From positions 20,701,285 through 20,765,284 of the forward strand of contig CM055106.1 of NCBI GenBank assembly GCA_029204225.1: 64,000 nt of DNA. The letters are read 5' to 3'. Of the stretch, positions 32,085-44,203 are shown piece by piece. This stretch comes from Diphasiastrum complanatum. Its lineage: Eukaryota; Streptophyta; Lycopodiopsida; Lycopodiales; Lycopodiaceae. The notes under the pieces were generated by a model, which saw nothing but the letters and a program-made list of their open reading frames with translations, searched no databases and was not told the DNA's origin. The position numbers and the translations under genes were made by a program. Every line of letters begins with the position of its first letter. Positions within the stretch are counted from its first letter, which is position 1.

Positions 32085-34580
32085 CTTGAGCACACTATAC
32101 AAAGTTTGAGATATAGCTTCCAAGCTACATCTCAGGAATAAATTTTACTCCCTCAAGATGGTGAATGGTGATTCCCTGTAAAATCACATCAACCAGTTCA
32201 AGAACCTATTGAAGCAAATGGCCACTGTCGAATTTTTCATAGACGATCAAGACGCAGTGATGCAACTGCTTACAAGCTTGCCAAGCTCATACGACAATTG
32301 GGTGATGATCATCATGACACATCCAAAATTGACTCTTTCGAGAGTCATTACTATGTTGTTGCAGGAAGACACGCGGAGGAACGAAGCCTCAAGTTCCTCA
32401 GCTAATTCTCGCGCTTTGTACACCAACAAGAGCACGACTAAGAAGAAGAAGAAGGAAGGCCTGAAGCAATCAAAACAAGACCAGAAACTAGCATAACACA
32501 AGGAACAATCAAATTCGAAGACAAAGAAGAAGTTATTCTGCAGATACTACAAGCAAAACAACCACAAAATTCAAAACTGCTGAATACTACAAGCAAAGAA
32601 CAACAACAAGGAGCAGTCGAATCAAGTGGAAAATGTAGCTACAAAAGCTCTACAACCCATTCAAGAAACAGATCATGATGTCTTCATCCATCAAGGAGCA
32701 TCCAGCGACAGTTCTTGATTTCTGAATTCCGGTGTCACTAAACATATGACCAGTCTCATTGGCTGTTTCGAGTCCTATACACCTTACAGTACGAACAAAT
32801 ATGTTCACCTTGGCGATAGTAGCACACAAGCTATTAAAGGTGAAGGTACCATGAGATTGAGCTGTGCAAATGATCAATCTAAGCTACTCTCTAAAGTCTT
32901 GTATGTACCAAATTTATCTACGAATCTGCTCTCTGTAAGCAGAATCACAAATCTAGGACATAGAGTAGAATTTGAATGTGATCAGTACAAAGTAGTTGAT
33001 AATACAGGCAAGATCCTAGCACTCAGAAAGAGGCATGGATACTTGTATAGATTAAGTCATTGCTTTTCTGTCTCTAATCAGACGCTCAATACTATTCAAG
33101 CAAATAAAAATTTATCTTGGCATTATAGACTTGGTCACTTGAATCATGCTGTTGTACAACAAATGTCTCGACATTCTATTGTTCTTGATCTAGACTATCC
33201 TAGAGATAAAGTCGAGTTATCTGTCTGTCAAGACTGTCTAGTTGGTAAACAGACTAGGAAACCAGTTAGATCAAGCCATCAGCATATTGCTAGAGGATTG
33301 TTAGACATTGTACATTCAGACATTTGTGGCCCGATAAAAAATCCTTCGCTGAAGGATGCAAAGTATTTTATACCTTTTATTGATGAATTTTTCAGAAGGA
33401 CTATGATGTACTTTATAAAGAAGAAATCAAAAGCTTTCAATTGCTTCAGAATCTTCAAGGAGCGTGCAGAAAAAGAGTCTGGAAGGACGATCAAGGCCCT
33501 TGGGTCAAACAATGGTCGAGAATATATCTCTACCGAGTTTAAGGAGTATTGCCAGAGCCAAGGCATGGAGCAGCAATTCATCACCCCTTATAGTCCTCAG
33601 TCTAATGGCTTAGCCAAGAGGAAGAACCATACCCTGGTTGAGTCAGCCAAATGTATGCTAGCGCATGCATCGTTGCTCGAGAGGTTCTAGGCCGAAGCTG
33701 TCTCCACTGCAGCTTACGTCCAGAACATATGTTTGACCAAGGCCCTCTCAGGCAAGACACCCCATGAGGTGTGGATAGACTCTAAGCCTTCTGTGAAAAA
33801 TCTAAGAGTGTTCGGATGTGTTTCCTATGCGCAAATCCTGAAAGACACGGGGAAGAAATTTGACTTCCAAGGTCTCAAGACCATCCTGATTGCATATACT
33901 TCATCTGATAACACATACAAGTTGTATGATCCCAATACCCAGCAAGTCTTGTACAACTGGGATACAGTATTTATCGAGGATCAGTTCGTCGACATCAAAG
34001 AAAAGGATATTGTTCCAAGAGAACCTTCATCACTTGCCATTGACACAACAATCAGACCTTCTGGTTCAGACGTGTCCATTGTCGATCAACTTTTTGACAA
34101 CGAATCAAACGAAGATGTTGCTGCTACCCAGCAACAAGTCCCAAGAGTGGTTCATCAGTTGATTCCTCCCAGAAGATCAAGCCGAGTGCACACACAACCC
34201 ACAAGGTATATTCTTGAGTCTGCATGTCTCTTGATACAGGAACCGATCTTAGTCGAAGACGCACTCAGCCAACTAGATTCTGATCTCTAGAGAAAAGCTA
34301 TGGATAGAGAGTATTCCTCTCTGATCAAGAATCAGACATGGTCACTAGTCAAAGCTCCTATTGGCTACAATATCATTGATTGCAAATGGATCTTCAAGAT
34401 CAAATACAATGCCAATGGAGCAATTGATCGAAGGAAGGCAAGACTGGTAGCACGAGGTCACTCAAATCTCCAACGTCGACTATAGTGAGACTTTCAGTCT
34501 AGTAGTCAAGCATTTGTCGATCTGAGCCCTCCTATCTTATGCTGCAGCGGCTGACATCGAAGTGCATCAAATGCTCACAA
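32085..34580 (+). pseudogene. Ty1/copia gag-protease-integrase-RT(N)
   Basis: Plus strand, in order: gag body (TSKEVWDILSTLYKV; LLTSLPSSYDNWVMIIM), knuckle CRYYKQNNHKIQNC with the second Cys as Tyr, protease at about 32715 where the DSG motif reads NSG after a stop at the preceding Trp, pre-integrase (LSWHYRLGHLNHAVV, CQDCLVGKQTRKP), and integrase (IVHSDICGPI). The second catalytic Asp is Asn (LGSNNGREY) and the Glu is Lys (NGLAKRKNHTL). A stop replaces Trp before AEAVSTAAY, then LRVFGCVSYAQIL, a stop at about 34288 before RKAMDREYSSLIKNQTW, and RT start (DCKWIFKIKYNANGAIDRRK). It is truncated at about 34560. All catalytic centres are lost through transitions. Confidence 0.88.
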
Positions 34581-34589
34581 ACATGATGG

Positions 34590-34760
34590 ATGCTAGTTAA
34601 GGAACTTGGAAGACCAATCACAACTTTCTTTCTAGCCATTACCTCCAATGACTTGTAGTTCAGATGCCCCATCCTTTTATGCCAAACCTCAGTTCATTGC
34701 AAGCTGCTCACAGTAAAGCTGCACAGGCTATGTTTTGGCAAAGAAACTCACCTGCATCTA
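34590..34760 (-). pseudogene. Ty1/copia pre-integrase fragment
   Basis: Minus strand: VWHKRMGHLNYKSLEVMARK, the GAG-pre-integrase signature, in a stretch of about 50 codons. It abuts the truncated plus-strand copia RT. To its right, 34761-36002 contains a 107-codon minus-strand frame (34795-35118) that I cannot identify and otherwise no gene. Confidence 0.65.
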
Positions 34761-35998
34761 GGCAAACGTAGCCAACACTCTTGGATCTGCATGGCTAGCA
34801 TGTGAATGAAGCAATTTTAATACCAAAGTGTGAGATTGCGGCACTATACTCAAGAGTTAATATAAATTCAAAACCAAAACAGTAGCAAGTTTTCATTTGT
34901 GTTGGAACTGACCATTGTTCTTGAACGAGATGTGCTACATTGCGATCCGCAATCGCAAGATACTTACTTGACGAAGAGCATTTGTGCTTTACGAAAACTT
35001 GACCAGGTATGTTGCGAGTTATTTTGTGAAACCCTTGGAGCCCGGAATCGAAGGCTTTCTTTGAGGGCTCATCACAATATATACTATCTGTACAGTAATA
35101 TAGTGATTGACATTTCAAAACTCACCAGCTGAAGATGCTCCACCATAATCTGCTTAACCATCCGTCCTCTGAAATAAAAATCCTTAGTCTCCTGATTTCA
35201 CAAGTCTCTTAGAAATCTTTCTTTGCAGGACTGCTTTCATTTCTTGTTTTCTTCATAATCAATCTGATTTCACTATAACGTGCACTAATCTATAATCTTC
35301 AAAAACTGGGTAAATTCTCATGAAAGGCATCATGCTCATAATAATGCCCATGGGCATATTTCCATACATTTCCATGTTGGTTGCCCACAAAGATCTTTTG
35401 AGGATTTTAGAACATAATCCCCTAAAGGGATGAATTACAAAATTGCAAGGTGTGCTTACCAACACCTTGGCAGGTTTATGTTGCTTCAGCCACAAGGAAG
35501 GAATGACTTGCACAACTCTCAGACATAATCACATTAAATTTGAATATCTGAATTATTTTTTGAAGATAATACAAATTTACAAATTATACTTTCATTGCGG
35601 CTGATTAACAACATAAGTACATGGGTTGTTTTTTTATGCTACCCAAATTACCAAGGAAATAAACAAATTTTGGGTTGGTGGTGTTAGAAAAGAAAAAGGA
35701 AATAATTTTTTACAATTTTGTCACTTGCTCTTAATCATTATTTGCTAGCAAAATAATTGCATGTCTCTCCTAACATTATGATTATTGACTTTCTTGCTAA
35801 TTGCTGAGAAACTCACACATGTGAAAGAAAAATAAAAGACTTCCTACTCTCATCACAAATTAGAAAGATAAATCTTACTCGCTTATACATTCATCTCACA
35901 TAAAAACAAATTGAAATTTCAAACGTGTGTTCTTGGAATGCTTGTCGTTGCCAATCTCACAATATTTTGATCCAACAAAGATTTAGAATAAAAATAGG

Positions 35999-36002
<4 letters not shown>

Positions 36003-36055
<53 letters not shown>
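36003..36055. repeat. (GA)n microsatellite
   Basis: Perfect (GA)n of about 53 bases. The flanking 36056-36770 has no gene I can support. Confidence 0.97.
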
Positions 36056-36056
<1 letters not shown>

Positions 36057-36767
36057 CAATGTAGGACTTGAAAATATTCCCTTTTAATGTCTCCTTGGAA
36101 GGTGCCTAGGCATGTCACAATAACATTGCACGGATTCTGACGTGGGCGCTCGACATAAATTAGATTTATAAGTTTTAGTTGATGTAGTTTTTAGTTGATG
36201 TTAGATCTAGAGAGACTCATGCAAAATTAAAGCACCAACTTTGTAATACATTGATTGATATTATGAATAAATTATTATTGCAAATGATCGTGCTATATTG
36301 CCATTGCTTTTATATGTGCAATGTTTTTTTTTTCAAAAATTGCAATGTCGAATTTCGAGATGTGGATTGACGTAATAACCAAGTAAGAATTCAAAACCAT
36401 GTGCAATGTCGGATTTCAAAACAAGAATCAATATCATATATAGAAACCTAAATGAAATTTATGATGTGCATAAAGCAATGCAATAAAGTAATGTCATTCA
36501 TAATGCACATGAAGTAATGCAATAAAATATAGAATGAAAAGTACGTCATGCTTAGCTTGTTATTTGATCCAAATGTTGAATGCAATTCAAAAATATCGTT
36601 TCAAAAACATTTCATGAACATCGTTTCTCCAAGAACTGCTCGATAAAAATGCGCGCGCTATTTTTTACGCATTTATGGGTGATGTTGATGAGCAGTAGCG
36701 CAATAGCAATCTTTAAAACAACTCTAAGAAGTGAGCTAGAATGCTCAAAAGTGTTCAAGCTTGCAGG

Positions 36768-36881
<114 letters not shown>

Positions 36882-36924
36882 AACTATTCAAATGCTTCTG
36901 ATAATTCTGATTTTCAATGAATTA

Positions 36925-37503
36925 CTCTGTATGAATATGAACAGCTATTTATACTAAGAAATTAGGTCGTCAATTGCGATCGCCAGTTGGCTGGTGATCA
37001 ATCCATCCGGTCCTTGTCATTGATTGTTGATAAATGGTAAAATTGGTCGTAAACGTTCTGTCTGCATAAATGAACCAAAATTGTAGCTCTGTAGAAATGA
37101 ACTAAAATAGCCATAGGCGACACTGTCGGGTTTTTCGCAAAAAGGCAAAAAAGACGAGGGTGCCCTTAAATCTCATTTAGGATTGTCCCACAATTTGCTA
37201 GAGTCATTTCTTTAACATTTGAGGCTCTTTGGAGAAAGCGAAAAATGTGACACTACATAATTGCATGAGATTCTTGACAAGCGAAAAAATGCAAAAAAAG
37301 ATGACACTGCATTTTTTCCCGAGATTTCTGTCAGGTGAAAAATGCGACACTATCGTAAACTTCGTGTAATTCTGCAGACTGTGTAAAAACACTTGTAATT
37401 CTGCAAACTATGTAAACACACGGGAAAATCCGTAGAACTAGATAAACAATGGATGAAGATTAAAATCGATTAGACGATTGGTAAGAAGGAGAATAATCCA
37501 ACA
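36925..37503 (-). repeat. Dispersed LTR-like repeat, copy B
   Basis: Aligned with 23895-24471. On the minus strand it begins TGTTGGATTATTCTCC and runs to a TATAAATA (36946-36953), then 67 bases later to (CT)n. I infer U3 and promoter of an LTR. Confidence 0.65.
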
Positions 37504-37610
37504 CTCGGATCTTGAGGTAATACAGGTTCCCCGCTTTCCTGTGGTGATAAGAAACATGGGTTATCAGAAATATAGAATGATATCAGATCAGTAGAGCTCT
37601 GGTTATAACA

Positions 37611-37625
37611 AAAGCTCTGATATCA
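37611..37625 (-). other. Primer-binding site (minus strand)
   Basis: Plus strand AAAGCTCTGATATCA, the reverse complement of TGATATCAGAGCTTT, one mismatch from the iMet PBS. Sequence to the right (37626 to about 38014) is then an LTR remnant cut by the next LTR. Confidence 0.6.
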
Positions 37626-38014
37626 CGTCGATAATGGAAGGATAGCAGTGGAAGTACAACAATGGACGGTTGCAGATCAGAAGTGCGACAATTACTAGCA
37701 GTCAAGATGAATGAACAGTAGTAATGCACAAATGAATAAAGCAAGAGTGTGAAAAAATGCACTCTTGAGTAAAGTCAGAAAATTGAGTACATGAGCATGA
37801 AAAACTGGGCGCTAATTAGTGAGGCGCAAAAATTTAGAGCTTTAGAGGCTTGATTGTTAATCAACAAATCACTTAACTAACTGAAAGATAAAGACTTTAT
37901 TTACATGTCTTACAGTTCAGTACTTTCTACCTACTTAATTAATTACAGTCCCCTTGTAGTTGGTAGTCGTCTTTTAAGTAGTAAAGACTATGTACAAGTA
38001 CGTTATAAGAGAAG
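37626..38014 (-). repeat. LTR remnant adjoining the PBS
   Basis: Inferred from position between the PBS and the chromovirus LTR. No second copy was found, so the assignment rests on the PBS alone. Confidence 0.35.
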
Positions 38015-38547
38015 CTCCTTAGATCTTGCTTACAAATCCTAAACAAAAAAGGATAATACACTGTGGAGAAACCACCCAACCAAGTAGAAGCATCCAATCA
38101 ATCTCTAGAAGCCTCACCCTCAAGCCAAGGAACAAGAAGCATGAATGTAGAGTGAGAGGCTGGCAATGAATCAAGAATCATGATGAGGAGTAGAGCGAGT
38201 TTGGTCCTCTTATAAAGAGCCTAATGCATCCTGGGCACATAGCCATGCATAGCCCTATGTTCCCTATACATAGATTCACCTAGAATAGAGTCCTATGCAT
38301 GGACTAACTATTCATAGAATTGCTATTGATAACTCTACACATGCTATTGATAACTCTACACATGCATACACTGTCTCATTACCTTGTCTAAATTCCACTT
38401 AGTGTGTTATGGGCCTCACAAGGATATTAGTTACTTTCGGGTCACATCCAGTATGACGTGGCATAACTAACGGCTTGTTTCACTAGAGTATCGTGTATCC
38501 AAGACTAGGAGTATACTGTATCCTATGTACTGGTCATGGACATAATG
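38015..38547 (-). repeat. 3' LTR of the chromovirus (about 530 bp)
   Basis: About 460 bases align with 43758-44203 (same orientation), including GGCACATAGCCATGCATAGC and the run to GGCATAACTA. In addition it has about 75 bases up to GGACATAATG next to the polypurine tract, which the other copy lacks. A short internal duplication (TGCTATTGATAACTCTACAC twice) is unique to this copy. Confidence 0.85.
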
Positions 38548-38561
38548 TTCTTCCCTCCTTA
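38548..38561 (-). other. Polypurine tract
   Basis: Plus strand TTCTTCCCTCCTTA; on the minus strand TAAGGAGGGAAGAA directly before the LTR, 15 bases after the chromodomain stop. Confidence 0.8.
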
Positions 38562-38575
38562 ATCTGTTTCTATCC

Positions 38576-40175
38576 TTAGAAACAAAAATTCGAGAAATTC
38601 TTCTTTATGCTATCAACTCTCTCCCACGAATCATTGTCCTCAGTACGACCTTTCCACCGAATTAAGCACTCAGAGATAGAACGATTTCTCAATTGTTTAT
38701 CTCTAGTTCTGAGCACTTTCTTAGGTTCCAAAGGTACACTAAGCGACAAATCTTCCAAATGGGATAAATCCTCATCCGATCCAACTGTATCACCATCATG
38801 TAAACTTAGTTTCAAACGACTTACATGAAACACTGGGTGTGCAGTCGATTTTCCTTGAAGATCAAGTTCATACGCCAAAGAACCAATTCTACATACAATC
38901 CTGAAAGGTCCACAATAACGGGTAGATAGCTTATAATGCTTCCTTGTATGTAATGTCTTAGAATCTTTCGAAATCCTAAGATATACCCAATCATCAACTT
39001 TAAAATCTCTTGGAGATCTCTTAAGATCGGTATAGTGTTTAGCTCTATCCTGAGCACTACAGATACTATCCTTAGCCACTTGCAACATTTTTTGCATATC
39101 ATTCAAAAAATCAGCAACCTTCTGGATCTTAACAGACTTCGTCTCAACATTTACTGGAGATCTAGGTTGAAAATCGTACATAAGCATAAAAGGACTATAA
39201 CTTGTAGCATAATATTTTCTACTATCATATGCAAACTCAACCAGTGGGAGATAATCTTCCCAATGAGGTTGCATGTGAGAAAACATATGTCCTCAAAATA
39301 TCTTCCATAGTTTGAATAGCCTTTTCTGTCTGCCCATCTGATTCAGGATTATCAGAAGAACTTAAACTCAAAGAAGTTTCCAGTTTATGGAATACTGCTG
39401 ACCAAAAGTGACCTATGAACTTAGGATCTCTATCACTAACAATGTCACTTGGCAGACCATACAACCAAAGTAATCTTTCAACAAAGATCTGGGCTAAATC
39501 AGAAGCCTTTATAGTTGACTTGACTGGTATGAATGCGGCTAACTTAGTTAACCGATCCACTACAACTCAAATAGAATCATTTTGCCATTGGATCTTTGGA
39601 AGTCCATCTACAAAATCCATAGATATGCTTTCCCATTTCTTATCTGGGATATCTAACAGATGCAACAAACCACCAGCCTTATGGCGTTCAGCCTTTGCTA
39701 GTTGACAGGGCTTGCATTTAACAACATATGGCTTGAGCTTTGGCCAATAAAATTCTCTTTTAATCAAGTCCAGAGTCTTGTGTATACTGGGATGACCTGC
39801 ACAGGGTATGTCATGACATTCAAACAAAATTTTCCGTTTGAGTTCATCATCACCAGGTACACAAACTTTTCCATTCCGAAATAGTAATCCATCTCGAATG
39901 GTGAACTGTTCCACAATCTTCTTATCTTTCTTAGTTAGTTGAGTCCCCTGTGTTTCTGACTCAACACTATCCACATTTTTTCCGATCTGAACAATGTTCC
40001 AAATGTGACCAAAATGGGAATCCGATTCATATTTTTCTCTCAATGAAAGATATAGATTTGTAGAAATCTGGGTGAATGACAACTCGTTCAGTTCACCGAT
40101 CCGACTAAGAGCATCTACAACTTGATTAGAGCTACCTCTTATGTAACGGATTTCATGATCAAATTCTTGCATCAA
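38576..40175 (-). pseudogene. Chromovirus integrase with chromodomain
   Basis: Minus strand. HHCC finger (FECHDIPCAGHPSIHKTLDL, KCKPCQLAKAERH), then the DDE core: SMDFVDGLPK, a TGA at the conserved Trp (DSI-stop-VVVDRLTK), SDIVSDRDPKFIGHFW and ESDGQTEKAIQTMEDILRTY with the Glu retained. A frameshift near 39260 leads to WEDYLPLVEFAYDSRKYYAT, the GPFRIVCRIGSLAYELDL C-terminal domain, HPVFHVSRLKL, and a chromodomain (VLRTRDKQLRNRSISECLIR, WKGRTEDNDSWERV). The chromodomain identifies a plant chromovirus, whose family typically targets heterochromatin. It is the only integrase in the window with an intact catalytic triad. Confidence 0.92.
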
Positions 40176-40735
40176 TTCAGCCCATCGAGTTTTTCTCCCC
40201 CGAAGATCATGTTGATTACAAAAATACTTAAGAGGCTGGTGATCTGTCTATACTACAAACTTACTACCATACAAGTAGTGTCTCCAGGTTTTAAGTGCAT
40301 GGATTACAACAAACAATTTCTTTTCTTGCGTAGTATAACGCACTTGAGGACCAGTGAATTTTTTGCTTTCAAACGCTAGTGGCCTATCCATTTGTAATAG
40401 AACTGCTCCAACTGCAACATCACTTGCGTCTGTTCTCACGACGCAAGGTAAATCTGGATTTGCAATTTGTAACACGGGAGCTGAAACAATCATTCTTTTA
40501 AGTTTCTCAAAACACTGATTCAATTTCTCGTTTCAAACAACAGGCGGACTAGGTTGATTCCTCTTTTTCTTTTTGTCAACAATTCCTTTTGTCAGATTAT
40601 TAAGCGGTGCTGCTAACTTAGCATAATTCTCAATAAATCTCTTAAAAAATAGTGTAGAACCTAAAAAAGACTTTACCTGCCTCACAGTTTCCGGAATTGG
40701 CCACTCAATCACAATCTTGATTTTTCTCCTCTTTC
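40176..40735 (-). pseudogene. Chromovirus RT thumb and RNase H
   Basis: Minus strand from about 40735: IEWPIPETVRQVKSFLGSTL, FKRFIENYAKLAAPLN (RT thumb), a TGA near 40532, then RNase H: VVRTDASDVAVGAVLLQ, YTTQEKKLFVVIHALKTWRH, a TAG, TDHQPLKYF, and in the next frame SSNQVVDALSR. The acidic residues of RNase H (TDAS, QEKK, TDHQ, VVDALS) are all visible. The RT fingers and palm, including YxDD, are missing. Confidence 0.85.
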
Positions 40736-41019
40736 TGAGATAACCTATAAGGTTGTCTAGAGACAGGTTGACTTCTTGGAATTAACTCAATTATGTGGTC
40801 TATTGACCTAGACGGTGGTAAACCATGAGGTAATTCAGATGGAAAAACATCCCTAAATTCATTTATGATCTGTTCTTTCACTACTTGTTCATGATCTAAA
40901 TTTACTAAGTTAAGAATTGTTGAGAATTCACAACCATTTAGATTCATTTCAGGAACATCCACAACTGGAATAGCATAAATTGAAAAAACTTCATACTCAG
41001 AATGATCCAATGCTTCCAT
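40736..41019 (-). pseudogene. Chromovirus RT N-terminal segment
   Basis: Minus strand: IINEFRDVFPSELPHGLPPS, RSIDHIIELIPRSQPVSRQP, YRLSQKEEK, then directly KIKIVIEWPIP. In complete elements well over 100 residues with the polymerase active site separate these segments, so the RT core has been deleted at about 40730-40740. Confidence 0.85.
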
Positions 41020-41037
41020 TTTATTAACTGTAGAAAC

Positions 41038-41810
41038 CTAATCCAATGGACGTACAAAACTACTACCAAATAATGTAACTACCCTATCACCCTCCTTGAA
41101 AGTGAGAACTCTATGATTGTTGGCTTCAGTTTCCAAGCTAAGTTTCTGCACAAGACAAGAATTAATAAAATTATGAGTTGAACCACTGTCCAATAAAATA
41201 CTTACTTCTTGATCTTTAATTGTGCCAATTAAATGGAAAAGTTCATTAGGCAAGAAAGAAATAGTACTAAAAGAACATTCACACTCACAATCCATCCGGT
41301 TAATTTCCAAAGTCTTACCATTGCCTCCTGGGATTTCAATCATGTGAGCAGACCCTTTCTTCCTTTCTGGACAAAATTTCATCATATGTCCGGGCTTCTT
41401 ATAGACAAAACATAAGTTCTCTCTGTTAGCCTTTTCCCGGGACATAGATTTCCTGAATCTCATTTTCTTCAGCTTATTGGGTTCCGATGCTGCTTGATCT
41501 AATTCGTCAAAATATTTTGCTTGTTCTGGACCGCGCTTCTTACCCTTCTTGGTTTTCAAAGTGGTTGGAATTTGCGCAACTTCCTGGATGCCACCACTGT
41601 GGAATCATATGCTTTCGCAATCTGAAATGCATCCTCGAGGCTTTGAAACATTTGTTCTGATAGTTGGTTGGCAAACCTAGGACAAACTGCCATAATGCTA
41701 ACTTTGCATCGAATGATGAAACCCTTCCATAGGTCCATGAAATCTTGGATATAAGAGTCTAAACTCTTTGTACCCATCTTGCAGTTCACGAACTTTCGGT
41801 AGTAGTCCAC
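41038..41810 (-). pseudogene. Chromovirus gag C-terminus and protease
   Basis: Minus strand: gag capsid end (DYYRKFVNCKMGTKSLDSYI, LSEQMFQSLEDAFQIAKAYD), a 1-base frameshift near 41556, a basic linker, knuckle CFVYKKPGHMMKFC in which the second Cys is Tyr, and protease SILLDSGSTHNFINSCLVQK with the catalytic DSG intact, ending at a TAG near 41038. The N-terminal half of capsid is not readable. Confidence 0.85.
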
Positions 41811-41829
41811 ATCATCGATTAGAAAACTT

Positions 41830-43740
41830 ATCAGACAAGTAACTGATTTTCAACTTTTACCAAATTGAAATTCAACAAAAAAAAAAAAAAAATCAAATTT
41901 TAACTTTCAATCTAGAAGTTCAACTCCAAAGTTAAAAAATGACAGCATAGTAAAAACTGTTGGCAATTGTTCCTCATGTCAATTTTAATTTATCTATAAC
42001 CGGAAAATAATTTAGACTTAGTGAAAATACTGTGATCAATTTTTGACTGATAAACTTAGTTTAATCAATTCACTAATCTAAACTGATTCCATAGATAATG
42101 AAAAAATGACCGAAATTTCAATTTTTTTCGGAAAACTCAAAATTTGCTTTATTTTACGTAATTCGAAAATTCTAACGAAAATACTGTTAGTTAAAAAGAA
42201 AATCAGAATCGAAAAAATCAAAACACTATTTGATTCCTAATGTTACTAACCCAATGTCAAACTGGCAAGCAAAGCACACTACATCAGTCATAACGAAATT
42301 TTTTACGTAAACTTTAATTTTACAGAATTTGTCAACCATTAACACTGATTTGTGACCCAACTGTCAGAGCACATGCGTATGACCACTCAAATCGATTGTA
42401 AATCCCTCATGCATGTCAGAATCACTCTAAGAATCAGCATGCAACTAATCCATGCAAACACAGTACTACAAATTAGGGAAATGACTGGCATGCAATCAGA
42501 ACAATTCCAAAATTTGCCAATTTTACTCCCAAAATTGCAAAACTTCAAATGATCATAACTTTGGCTAAAGGACACCAAATTGGGTGCTGTAAAGCTCAGT
42601 ATAGAGGGAAATCAAGTGAACAACATGCTTGCCATGTCATCCTGCCACCTAAGCTTCACACGTGCGAGGTCAAAGTGTCTGAAAAACTGTAGTAGGACGC
42701 ACTTCCACAAGAAGGAATCATGCAAAAACGTGCAAACACCTCTCCAAGCTCAAAATTAATGCTACCAACAGCCTTAAACCATCAATTAGACTTCCATGAA
42801 GCATTCATACTGATCCTAAGATGTAGTATAGGCTGAGAACGAAGATTTCTTGATTTGTAGAAGTCAAAATAGGTTTAAACTTGATGGAGATGGTGCATAA
42901 GCCACCGGCCATCAATTCACAGGTCTGATAGCTTGCTGGGAAGGTAAAAAAGAATGCTAATCATGCTGTAATTAATTCCAAAATGATCTCCTTATGGATT
43001 TGGAGAGATCCATCCCCCAAAAATCACCAAAAATAGTCATTTTTTGAACTTTTTTTGACTTCCTACAAGTTCAATTGCTAGAATTCTTGGTTCTGACTTC
43101 AGGGAAAGCTTTAAAAAACTTTGTTTTACCTCTTTACAAGCTCTACATGGTGTTTTACAGCCACCTACTATCCAACTTTATGAAAAAACAAGCAAAAATG
43201 ATGATTTTTTGGCTATTTTCCGGTTTTTTCATCACCATAAAATGAAAATTCATGGCAAACAACTCTTTCTCTAACACATGCAAACCAATTTACAGAATTA
43301 CAACCATCTATTTGATCTGATCTTGCTAGATTTTGGTTCTTACTATCTATTTTGTGCCAAAAAGCATGAAAAACCAAGCAATTTTGACCAAAACATAGCC
43401 TAGAATAAAAAATCATTGGAGAGAACCAGCATGCATCATTAATTTCATCATTAATGACCCCTAAAATGAAAGTACACTTGCTGAAAAATTCAGATCTACC
43501 AAAGATTTGATCTACACATGAAAAAGCTTCAAAAAAGCATCACAAATTGGCCTTCAAGGACAATTCTCCATAAAACCACAAAGAATCCCAAGAGTAACGG
43601 ATCTTAGCAATATGCAAATTGAAACCAGGATAGTACACCCACTTGCAACCTTGATATCCACCTTGGAAGAGAATTCTCATGGATCCAATCCAAAATTTTG
43701 ACGAAAGGTAGCCCTTCTCCATGTTTTCCAATCTTCGTAA
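41830..43740 (-). other. Long leader of the chromovirus, no gene
   Basis: About 1.9 kb between PBS and readable gag. It contains a short poly(A) at about 41876-41893 and no convincing coding frame. Decayed gag N-terminal sequence must lie at its left end but I could not read it. Confidence 0.5.
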
Positions 43741-43741
43741 G

Positions 43742-43757
43742 CCTTGCTATGATATCA
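43742..43757 (-). other. Primer-binding site of the chromovirus
   Basis: Plus strand CCTTGCTATGATATCA; on the minus strand TGATATCATAGCAAGG, two mismatches from TGGTATCAGAGC, abutting the LTR. Confidence 0.7.
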
Positions 43758-44203
43758 CTATTAGAGAAGCTCTCTAAGATCCTGCTTACAAGATAGCACA
43801 CAATGGAAAACACACTATGGAGCAACCACCCAACCAAGTAGAAGCAACCAATCAACTCTAGAAGCTTCACCCCCAAGCCAAGGAACAAGAGGCATGAATG
43901 TTGAGTGAAACCCTGGCAATGAATCCATGATCACAATCCGGAGTAGGGCGAGTTTGGCCTCTTCTTATAGAGCCGTAAGCATCCTGGGCACATAGCCATG
44001 CATAGCCCTAAGTTCCCTATACATAGATTCACCTAGAATAGAGTCCTAAGCATGGACCACCTATTCATAGAGTTGCTATTGATAACTCTACACATGCATG
44101 CACTGTCTCATACCTTATCTAAACTCCATTTAGTGTGTTATGGGCCTCATAAGGATATTAGTTACTTTTGGGTCACATCTAGTATGACATGGCATAACTA
44201 CAC
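43758..44203 (-). repeat. 5' LTR of the chromovirus, truncated
   Basis: Aligned with 38015-38470. It ends abruptly at GGCATAACTA, losing about 75 bases of U3, where CACTA transposase sequence begins. So the 5' LTR was cut by a later event. Confidence 0.85.

Noticed and set aside
32715-34290. APOBEC-like G-to-A hypermutation of cDNA as the sole cause of decay
   Set aside because: Coding-strand C-to-T changes (CAA to TAA, CGA to TGA) occur in the same element, so both strands are affected, which fits DNA cytosine methylation better.
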